A DNA stretch of 64,000 bases from Cohnella xylanilytica (GTDB lineage Bacteria; Bacillota; Bacilli; Paenibacillales; Paenibacillaceae): assembly GCF_014212175.1 (NCBI RefSeq), contig NZ_JACJVR010000087.1, positions 1 through 64,000 on the forward strand, written 5' to 3'. Under the pieces are notes generated by a model, which had not been told where the DNA came from, did not search any database, and was given only the letters and a program-made list of their open reading frames with translations. Shown here piece after piece: positions 43,220 through 51,213 of the stretch; position 1 is the first letter of the stretch; the number at the start of each line of letters is the position of its first letter. Both the position numbers and the translations under genes were made by a program.

Positions 43220-46200
43220 ACGGCGTGCTGGAGAGAGTGAACCGCTTCCTGCGCGAGCTGTCGGAGGCGCAGTGGCTGGAACGGCAAGCGGTGCGCGGTT
43301 GGACGATCGACCGGAAGACGTACGTCCTGCCGGGCCGATACGAGGAGCTTGGGCGCTATGAGGTACGAGGACTCACCGATGAGGGAGACGTTCGGGAGCT
43401 CGGGACCGTCCCGTTCCCCAGCAAGCAAGGGACGACGTACTTCTTCCGGACGAAGCTGGACATTCCCGCGGAATGGGACCCTGCCCGCGGAGCGATCGGG
43501 CTGCTGTTCGAATCCGGGGGCGAAGGGCTGCTCCGGGTGAACGGAGCGTCCTGGCAGGGACTGGACCGGAACCATACGTTCGCCGCGCTGGACGCGTCGC
43601 AGGTCGGGTTCTCGCCGGAGCTTGAGATCGAGCTGTTCGACCCGATTCCGGAGCCGAACGATCCGCTCAATCGCCAGGCGGTCATCCAGCCGCCGATCTC
43701 CGGAGTCCGCAGCGAGCTCGCACAGGCGAACGGCGCGGCGCAGAGCCTGCTGTACGCGGCGACGATCGTCCGCGATTCGGCCGCGCTGCTGCCGGAGACG
43801 GACTTCCGCCGCCAGCGGCTGTTCGAGGCGCTCTATCGGGCGATGGACGCGTTCGTCGGCCTGACTCGGGAGGAGATCCGCGAAGGGAGCGTCCTATCGC
43901 GGATCGAGGAAAGGCTCGCGGCGGACGTCGGGGCCGTCGGCGGCAACGCGGAAGGCACGATCCGCATGGTCGGCCAATCCCATATCGACATCGCGTGGCT
44001 GTGGCCGGTTCGCGAGACGGTGCGCAAGACGAGCCGGACGTTCTCGACCGTCGACGCGCTGATGCGCGAGTACCCGGACTTCAAATACGCGCAGAGCCAG
44101 CCGATTCTCTTCGAGTTCCTGAAGAACAACGATCCCGAGCTGTACGGCCGGGTGAAGGCGAGAATCGCCGAAGGCCGGTGGGAGCTGGTCGGCGGCATGT
44201 GGGTGGAGCCCGACCTGAACATTCCGAGCGGGGAGTCGCTCATGCGCCAGATGCTGTACGGCCAGCGGTTCTACCGAGAGGAGTTCGGGCTCGTCTCCCG
44301 GATCGAATGGCTGCCCGACACGTTCGGCTACTGCGCGTCGCTGCCCCAGATTCTGAAGCACGGCGGCATCTCCTGCTTCATGACGACGAAGCTGGGCTGG
44401 AACGACACGAACGTCTTCCCGTACGACCTGTTCCACTGGGTCGGCATCGACGGCACGCCGATTCTGTCCTATCTGAACCACGGCGTCAACGAGCATACGC
44501 TGCCGAAGGATGTCCACGACCATTGGCAGTCGTACCGCCAGAAGTCGGTCCATCCCGAGCAGATGCTGCTCTACGGCCACGGCGACGGAGGCGGCGGGGT
44601 GACGCGCGAGATGCTCGAATCCATCGGCCGTTCCGAGCTGATGGTCGGCCAGCCGGCGAGCCGGTACGGCACCGCCGCCGACTTCTTCGCCGGCGTCGAG
44701 GGCAGCCGCGACAAGCTGCCTTCCTGGCACGGCGACCTGTACCTGGAGCTGCATCGCGGCACGTACACGACGCACGGGCGGAACAAGCGCAGCAACCGGA
44801 AGGCGGAGCTGCTGTATCGCGAAGCCGAGCTGTGGCTGTCGCTGGCTCTTCCGGATCTAAGCGCGGAGAGCGAACGGGAGCTGCGCGGACGGCTCCATGA
44901 AGGCTGGAAGCTTATTCTGCTGAACCAGTTCCACGACATCATCCCGGGCTCCGCGATCTCTGAAGCCTACCGCACGTCGGAGAAGGAGTACGGGGAGATC
45001 GAAGAGCATGGGCGCGCGAGCCTGAACGCCGTGCTGCCTCTGCTCGCCGAGCGGATCGACGCGTCGGCCGCCGAGGGCGCGCCTTACGTCGTCTTTAACG
45101 GCTTGGGCTGGAAGCGGGACGTGCTGGCGGAGCTTGAGGGCGCTGCCGGGGTCGTCGGGGAAGGCGCCGTCGCCGCGTTCGATTCGGAAGGCCGCCGGCT
45201 GCCCTGCGACGCGACGGAGGAAGGCGGGCTCGCGGTGCTCGTTCCCGGCGTGCCGGCCTTCGGCTACCGGACGATCTGGCTTCGCGGCGAGGACGGAGCG
45301 GCAGCAAGCGGGGCAGCGGCTGCGGGAACGGGAGCGGCGAGATCGGCGGGCGTGGAAGGCATGGCGGGCTTGAAGGGTTCGGCGGACTTGAAAGACTCGG
45401 CGAGCTCGAACGGCTCGGCGGGCCCGGCGAGATCGGCGGGCGATTCGGGGAACGGCGCGGGGCTGCCCGCGGCTGGAGACGAAGAGCTGCCGGGCGCCGG
45501 ACAGCCTCTCGGCGACCGCTGGGAGACGCCGGCGTACTCCGCGCGCTTCAACGGGCGGGGCGAGATCGTCAGCCTCTTCGACAAGGAAGCGAACCGCGAG
45601 ATCGTGAAGCCCGGAGAAGCGGCGAACCGCTTCCACTTCTACTACGACCGTCCGACGCTGTGGGACGCCTGGGACATCGACGACCGCTACGAGTCGCAGC
45701 GGGCCGGGGAGGCCGAGCTGCTCGAGAAGGGAGTCGTTTTGCGAGGCGAGACGATGGACGTCCTGCGGTTCCGCTGGCGGCTTCACCGCTCGGAGATCCG
45801 CCAGGACATTCTTTTCTACAAGCACGACAAGAGAATCGACTTCCGGACGAGCGTCTCCTGGAACGAAGACAACAAGCTGCTCAAGGTCGGCTTCCCGATC
45901 GACGTCGTCGCGAGCAAGGCGACCTTCGAGATTCCGTTCGGGGCGCTGGAGCGTCCCACCCATCGGAACACCAGTTGGGAGCAGGCGCAGTTCGAGGTAT
46001 GCGGCCACCGGTTCGCGGACGTCTCCGAATACGGCTACGGCGTCAGCCTCCTGAACGACTGCAAGTACGGCTATGACGTTCAAGGAACGACGCTTCGCCT
46101 GTCGCTGCTGCGGGCGCCGAAGTGGCCGGACGATACGGCCGATCTCGGCGAGCATCGCTTCACCTATTCGCTGTATCCTCACGAAGGGGATTGGCGAGCG

Positions 46201-46551
46201 GCCCGTACGGTTCGCCGGGCGGCCGAGCTCAACGCGGACGCGATCGCGCGGAAGGCGCTGCCGGGCCGGGGCGAGCTGCCGGCGGACGGGGTCCTGCTGC
46301 CGTTCGAGAGCGAGCACGTCGTGCTCGACACGGTCAAGCCGGCCGAAGACGGGGACGGAATCGTGCTTCGCCTGTACGAATCGTCCGGAGGCCGGGGCCG
46401 CGCCGCCCTGACTTGGCCGAGGCCGTTCGAGGGGGCGTTCGTCTCGAATGCCCTGGAGGAGGAGCTGGAGCCGCTGTCCCCGGAGGGCGGCCGCATCGAG
46501 CTGGTTTTCGCCCCGTTCGAGATTAAGACCGTTAAAATCAAAGGGCGTTAA
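43216..46551 (+). CDS. Alpha-mannosidase, glycoside hydrolase family 38 (with low-complexity insertion)
   Basis: A 1111-residue cytoplasmic enzyme. An N-terminal beta-rich domain spans ~1-240, and the catalytic GH38 domain begins at ~252 with GQSHIDIAWLWPVRETVRK (zinc site), WEPDLN-type region (WVEPDLNIPSGESLMRQ), and the nucleophile-containing LPDTFGYCASLPQI. DGGGG and a second helical domain follow, then the C-terminal beta domains. Residues ~690-760 are a Gly/Ala/Ser-rich insertion with short repeats, absent from typical members. It hydrolyses alpha-mannosides. It overlaps the GH3 stop by 4 bases. Confidence 0.93.
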   Translation: MNGVLERVNRFLRELSEAQWLERQAVRGWTIDRKTYVLPGRYEELGRYEVRGLTDEGDVRELGTVPFPSKQGTTYFFRTKLDIPAEWDPARGAIGLLFESGGEGLLRVNGASWQGLDRNHTFAALDASQVGFSPELEIELFDPIPEPNDPLNRQAVIQPPISGVRSELAQANGAAQSLLYAATIVRDSAALLPETDFRRQRLFEALYRAMDAFVGLTREEIREGSVLSRIEERLAADVGAVGGNAEGTIRMVGQSHIDIAWLWPVRETVRKTSRTFSTVDALMREYPDFKYAQSQPILFEFLKNNDPELYGRVKARIAEGRWELVGGMWVEPDLNIPSGESLMRQMLYGQRFYREEFGLVSRIEWLPDTFGYCASLPQILKHGGISCFMTTKLGWNDTNVFPYDLFHWVGIDGTPILSYLNHGVNEHTLPKDVHDHWQSYRQKSVHPEQMLLYGHGDGGGGVTREMLESIGRSELMVGQPASRYGTAADFFAGVEGSRDKLPSWHGDLYLELHRGTYTTHGRNKRSNRKAELLYREAELWLSLALPDLSAESERELRGRLHEGWKLILLNQFHDIIPGSAISEAYRTSEKEYGEIEEHGRASLNAVLPLLAERIDASAAEGAPYVVFNGLGWKRDVLAELEGAAGVVGEGAVAAFDSEGRRLPCDATEEGGLAVLVPGVPAFGYRTIWLRGEDGAAASGAAAAGTGAARSAGVEGMAGLKGSADLKDSASSNGSAGPARSAGDSGNGAGLPAAGDEELPGAGQPLGDRWETPAYSARFNGRGEIVSLFDKEANREIVKPGEAANRFHFYYDRPTLWDAWDIDDRYESQRAGEAELLEKGVVLRGETMDVLRFRWRLHRSEIRQDILFYKHDKRIDFRTSVSWNEDNKLLKVGFPIDVVASKATFEIPFGALERPTHRNTSWEQAQFEVCGHRFADVSEYGYGVSLLNDCKYGYDVQGTTLRLSLLRAPKWPDDTADLGEHRFTYSLYPHEGDWRAARTVRRAAELNADAIARKALPGRGELPADGVLLPFESEHVVLDTVKPAEDGDGIVLRLYESSGGRGRAALTWPRPFEGAFVSNALEEELEPLSPEGGRIELVFAPFEIKTVKIKGR

Positions 46552-46695
46552 ACGCCGTTGTTATAAAATATCGCAAGGCCGACTGGGCGACGGAGCCGGC
46601 GGCGACGGAGCGGGAGGAGCGGGAAGCGCCGATTCCCTCCCTCGGCCGCGGAGCTCCTTCCGCCGGGCCTGTTCTAAGGTGGAGATCCTTCAAAA

Positions 46696-48021
46696 ATGGA
46701 ACAATTCAGATTGCCCCAGATCGAGATGCCGAAGCTCGCGCTGCCGAAGGCCGTGCAGGACGTGCTGGCCGAAGCCGAGACGAAGCTCGCGCATCGCCCG
46801 AAGCTGCTTAAGCTGTTCAAGAACTGCTTCCCGAACACGCTCGAGACGACGACGAAGCGGCTGGACGACGGCACGACGTTCGTCATCACCGGCGACATCC
46901 CGGCGATGTGGCTGCGGGATTCGGTCGAACAGGTCGTCCACTACGTGCCGCTGGCCAAGGAAGATCCCGAGCTGCGGAGCCTCATCGCCGGCTTGATCCG
47001 CCGCCACGTCGCCTGCATCCTTCTCGATCCGTATGCCAACGCGTTCAACGAATCGGCGAGCGACTGGCACTGGAACACGACCGACGTCACCGAGATGTCG
47101 CCGTGGGTGTGGGAGCGCAAGTTCGAGATCGACTCCCTCTGCTTCTCCATGCGTCTCGCGTACCTGTACTGGAAGGAGACGGGCCGCGCGGACGTGTTCG
47201 ACGCCGACTTCAAGCTGGCGATGCGGGCGATCGTCGACCTGTTCAAGACCGAGCAGCGCCACTTCGAGCGGTCTCCGTACCGCTTCACGCGCAACAACGG
47301 CATCCCGACCGACTCCCTGCGGGGCGGCGGGCTCGGCATGCCGGTCAACTACACGGGCATGGTCTGGTCCGGCTTCCGCTCGAGCGACGACGCCTGCGAC
47401 TTCCACTACAACGTCCCGGGCAACATGTTCGCGGTCGTCGCTCTGCGGCACATGCAGGAGTTCGCCGAGTGGGTGTTCCGCGACATGGCGCTGCTGGCGG
47501 AGCTCAAGGAGCTGGAGCAGGAGATCGACCACGGCATCAAGCTGTACGGCATCTACCGGCATCCGGAGTTCGGCCCGATCTACGCGTACGAGACGGACGG
47601 CTACGGCAACTACTGCCTCATGGACGACGCGGGCACGCCGGGGCTTATGTCCATTCCGTATTTCGGCTACGTGACGGCGGACGACCCGATCTACAAGAAC
47701 ACGCGCCGGTTCGCCCTGAGCCGGGAGAATCCGTTCTACTACGAAGGCAAGGCCGCGAAGGGGATCGGAAGCCCGCACACCCCGCCGGACTACATCTGGC
47801 ACATGGCGCTGTCCATGCAGGGGCTGACGGCGGCGACCGCCGAGGAGAAGCTGGAGATGATCGCGATGCTGGAGGCGACGGACGCGGACACCGGGTTCAT
47901 GCACGAGGGCTTCCACGCCGACGATCCGAACCAGTTCACGCGCAAGTGGTTCGCCTGGTCGAACAGCCTGTTCTCGCAGCTGGTTTACAAGGCCATGAAG
48001 GACGGGTTGCTCGATGGATAA
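46696..48021 (+). CDS. Exo-alpha-1,6-mannosidase, glycoside hydrolase family 125
   Basis: A 441-residue (alpha/alpha)6 enzyme (DUF1237/GH125). Typical segments are TFVITGDIPAMWLRDSVEQV, FNESASDWHWNTTD, WERKFEIDSLCFSMRLAY, RNNGIPTDSLRGGG, MVWSGFRSSDDAC and HEGFHADDPNQFTRKWFAW. GH125 enzymes remove alpha-1,6-mannose and are commonly found with GH38 enzymes in N-glycan degradation loci of Gram-positive bacteria. No signal peptide, so it is cytoplasmic. It overlaps the next gene by 8 bases. Confidence 0.94.
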   Translation: MEQFRLPQIEMPKLALPKAVQDVLAEAETKLAHRPKLLKLFKNCFPNTLETTTKRLDDGTTFVITGDIPAMWLRDSVEQVVHYVPLAKEDPELRSLIAGLIRRHVACILLDPYANAFNESASDWHWNTTDVTEMSPWVWERKFEIDSLCFSMRLAYLYWKETGRADVFDADFKLAMRAIVDLFKTEQRHFERSPYRFTRNNGIPTDSLRGGGLGMPVNYTGMVWSGFRSSDDACDFHYNVPGNMFAVVALRHMQEFAEWVFRDMALLAELKELEQEIDHGIKLYGIYRHPEFGPIYAYETDGYGNYCLMDDAGTPGLMSIPYFGYVTADDPIYKNTRRFALSRENPFYYEGKAAKGIGSPHTPPDYIWHMALSMQGLTAATAEEKLEMIAMLEATDADTGFMHEGFHADDPNQFTRKWFAWSNSLFSQLVYKAMKDGLLDG

Positions 48022-51000
48022 AAAAATCGTTTTCTACGACCCCGCCTTCCCCGGGGCTCCCGTTCTGAGCGCGTCCGAGGCCGAACAATTGAAGGAGCTG
48101 GGCTGGGTGGTCGGCGCGGCCGAGCTGGGGGAGACTCTGGCCGGGCTCGTCGGGGGCTGCTTCGTCTCCCTGCACGCCCCTTACTTCCCCGTCGCCGCTT
48201 GGGAAGACATCCTCGCTTACCTGAAGCGGGGAGGGGGGCTGATCAGCGCGGGAGGCGCCCCGTTCCGCAAGCCGGTTCGCCTCGAGGGAGGCGAGTGGCG
48301 CGTCGAGGCGGAGCAGACCGCCTATCACCGCAAACTGCGCATCCACGAGATGCTGCGAGTCGGCTCCGAGCGGATCGTAACCCTCAAGTCGTCGGCGGAT
48401 ATTCCGCTGCTTCAGGGGAGCGAAGGGCTGTTCGAAGCGGCGGATACGTGGAACCTGGTGCCGCACGTGACGAAGTCGAGCGATCTGCCGCACCAGATGG
48501 GCTCGGCGGGACCGATGGACGCGCATATCCACGCGCTTCTGAAGGGCGTAACGGCGGACGGCCGCGAGGTCTCCGCCCCCGTCGTCCTGTGGGAGAACAC
48601 GAAGGGCGACTTCGCCGGCGGGCGCTGGCTGTTCGCGAACCAGCCGCTGGGCGAAGGCTTCGCCGCCCGAGGCGGGCTTAAGGCGCTCGGGAAGTGGATG
48701 GCCTTCTGCGCGGCGGGAGTGACCGAGCTGTGGCTGAAGCCGAGCTACGCTACGTATGAGCTGAACGAGCGCCCGATGCTGACGCTGCAGGCGCAAGGGC
48801 TCGGCCGCGGCGAAGCGGGAGCCGCCCGGAGATGGACGTTCGACCTCTGCGTCGGACGCGAGGACGGCACGGGCGATCCGGTCCGCTTCCCCTTCGAGGA
48901 GACGGTGACGGGCGAATTGAAGCTGTGGCGCATCCCGGTCTGGCAGGACCTGCGAAGCGGCTATTACCGCGTCGTCTGCCGCGCCGAGTCGGAGGACGGC
49001 GAAGTGCGGATTCTCCGCCAAGGCTTCTGGGGAGCGGACGCGGCTCTGCTCGCCGAAGGAACGCCGATCCGGGCGGGCCGCGACTACTTCGAGAAGGACG
49101 GCCGCCCGCTGCCCATCGTCGGGATGACATATATGACGTCCGACGTGGCCCGCAAGTTTCTTTTCCTCCCGAACGTCTCGGTCTGGGACCGCGACATGGC
49201 GCAGATGCGCCGGGCGGGCATCAACTGGATTCGCACGGGCATCTGGACGGCGTACCGCAACGTCATGCAGGTGGACGGCCATGCGTCGGAGGAGGCGCTG
49301 CGCTCGATCGATGCGTTCCTGCTGACGGCGAAGAGGCACGGGCTGCAGGTGACGTTCACGTTCTTCTCGTTCACGCCGGAGCCGTGGGAGGGGCGCAACC
49401 CCTATCTCGATCCGCGAAGCGTGGAAGCGCAGAAGAGATTCGTCCGCTCGATCGTGAGCCGCCATCGCGACACGAAGCACGTCGATTGGGACCTCATCAA
49501 CGAGCCTTCGATGTTCGATCCGGAGCGGATCTTCTCCAATGGCCCCCGTTCCTCCCGCGACCCGTTCGAGCAGGCCGCCTTCTCGGAATGGCTGGAGAAG
49601 CGCCATGGGCGGATCGAAGTTCTGCGCGAGCGCTGGAGCATGACGCCGGGCGAGCTGCCGGACTTCGCGTCGGCGGCCGTCCCGGAGCCGGAGGAGATCA
49701 ACTTCGACGTGCAGGATATGCATCAGGGCAAGAAAGGCACTCGCTGGCTGGATTACGTGCTTTTCTCGATGGAGATGCATAATCGCTGGGCCAGGCAGCT
49801 GGTCGCCGCGATCAAGGACGTCTGTCCGGACCATCTCGTCACGGTCGGCCAGGACGAGGCCTTGGGCGCGCAGCGGCCGTCTCCGTTCTTCTACGGCGAG
49901 GCGGCCGACTACACGACGGTCCATTCGTGGTGGCTGAACGACCAGCTGCTGTGGGACGGCGTCTTCGCCAAGACGGCGGACAAGCCGAACGTCGTGCAGG
50001 AGACCGGCATCATGTACGTGGAGACGCCGGAAGGGCTCGCCAAGCGCACCGAGCGGGAGCTGAAGGCGATGCTGGAGCGCAAGTACGCCTACGCCTTCGC
50101 GGCGGGGGGAGCGGGCGCGATCCACTGGATCTGGAACACGAACTTCTACATGGACAACGCGAACGAATCGCATATCGGCGCGCTGCGAGCGGACGGCACG
50201 GAGAAGCCGGAGGCGGACGTGTCGTACGACTTCGGCGCGTTCATGGAGAAGGCGCGCGACCTGTTCCGGGAGCGAGAGCTGGAGGACGTCGCGGTCGTGT
50301 TCCCGTATTCGAACGATTTCTCGAACCGGAAGCTGGCGTTCGACGCCACGACGAAGCTGACGCGCGTGCTCGGGTACGAGCTGAAGGTGCCCTTCCGCGG
50401 GGTGTCGGAGTACGATCTGAAGCCGCTGGAGGAGCATCCGGCGAAGCTGATTATGCTGCCGTCCCCGCACAACGTGGACGACGAGGCGTTCGCCGAGCTG
50501 CTCGCAATCGTCGACCGGACGGGGGCGACGCTGCTCGTGACCGGGCCGGCGGGGCTCGACGCCTACTGGCGGCACACGGACCGGCTCGCGGACGCTCTCG
50601 GCAAGCGGACGATCGGCAACGTCGTTCGCGAGGAGCGGCTCGCCGTCGGCGGGCGGAGCTACGCCGTCAGCTTCGGGAGCCGGCGCATCGCCGAGGTCGC
50701 GAAGGAAGTTCCGGCTGCTGCGGCAGCCGGAGGTTCGCGGCGCGGCGCCGATGCCGTCGTCGACGTGCCGTACGGCGGCGGCCGGCTGATCTGGTGCCCG
50801 CTGCCGGTGGAATTGAACGAGCGGAGCGAGCCGATCGCCGCGCTGTATACGTACGCGCTGGAGGCGGCGGGCTGCGGGTCCGAGCTCGAATGGCTGGAAG
50901 GCGGAGATTTGCCGGGCGTGTACGGACGGCGGCTTCGGTTCGCCGAGGGGTCTTTGTTCGTTTTCGTATCGGAATACGCCTTCGACGCGCCGATCCGGGT

Positions 51001-51142
51001 GAAGGATCCCGCCAGCGGCGCGATCTATTCGTTCCTGCTGGAGAGAGAACGCTCGGTGCTGTTCGCCGCGGATCCGGAGGGTCGGCTGTCCGCCGTCTAC
51101 CGCCCGGAAGAGACGGACGTGGATGCGGAGGCCGCCGGCTGA
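48014..51142 (+). CDS. Clan GH-A glycoside hydrolase of composite architecture (candidate beta-mannosidase)
   Basis: A 1042-residue cytoplasmic protein. Residues ~1-250 form an alpha/beta amidotransferase-like domain (WEDILAYLKRGGGLISAGG), then a beta-sandwich (~260-345). A TIM barrel at ~350-740 has the acid/base Glu in DLINEPSMF (~495) and the nucleophile Glu in VVQETGIMY (~663). A GH42-trimerisation-like flavodoxin fold follows (~760-900) and a small beta domain ends the protein. The two glutamates place it in clan GH-A, near GH5 or GH42. Its neighbours are alpha-mannosidases, so cleavage of a core beta-mannoside is a reasonable guess, but the substrate is not proven. Confidence 0.75.
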   Translation: MDKKIVFYDPAFPGAPVLSASEAEQLKELGWVVGAAELGETLAGLVGGCFVSLHAPYFPVAAWEDILAYLKRGGGLISAGGAPFRKPVRLEGGEWRVEAEQTAYHRKLRIHEMLRVGSERIVTLKSSADIPLLQGSEGLFEAADTWNLVPHVTKSSDLPHQMGSAGPMDAHIHALLKGVTADGREVSAPVVLWENTKGDFAGGRWLFANQPLGEGFAARGGLKALGKWMAFCAAGVTELWLKPSYATYELNERPMLTLQAQGLGRGEAGAARRWTFDLCVGREDGTGDPVRFPFEETVTGELKLWRIPVWQDLRSGYYRVVCRAESEDGEVRILRQGFWGADAALLAEGTPIRAGRDYFEKDGRPLPIVGMTYMTSDVARKFLFLPNVSVWDRDMAQMRRAGINWIRTGIWTAYRNVMQVDGHASEEALRSIDAFLLTAKRHGLQVTFTFFSFTPEPWEGRNPYLDPRSVEAQKRFVRSIVSRHRDTKHVDWDLINEPSMFDPERIFSNGPRSSRDPFEQAAFSEWLEKRHGRIEVLRERWSMTPGELPDFASAAVPEPEEINFDVQDMHQGKKGTRWLDYVLFSMEMHNRWARQLVAAIKDVCPDHLVTVGQDEALGAQRPSPFFYGEAADYTTVHSWWLNDQLLWDGVFAKTADKPNVVQETGIMYVETPEGLAKRTERELKAMLERKYAYAFAAGGAGAIHWIWNTNFYMDNANESHIGALRADGTEKPEADVSYDFGAFMEKARDLFRERELEDVAVVFPYSNDFSNRKLAFDATTKLTRVLGYELKVPFRGVSEYDLKPLEEHPAKLIMLPSPHNVDDEAFAELLAIVDRTGATLLVTGPAGLDAYWRHTDRLADALGKRTIGNVVREERLAVGGRSYAVSFGSRRIAEVAKEVPAAAAAGGSRRGADAVVDVPYGGGRLIWCPLPVELNERSEPIAALYTYALEAAGCGSELEWLEGGDLPGVYGRRLRFAEGSLFVFVSEYAFDAPIRVKDPASGAIYSFLLERERSVLFAADPEGRLSAVYRPEETDVDAEAAG

Positions 51143-51213
51143 ACCTGAACCGGAGAATTGGACGGAGACGGAATCGAAGCATAACCGGAGCTTAAAGAGA
51201 GGAGACCGGAAGG

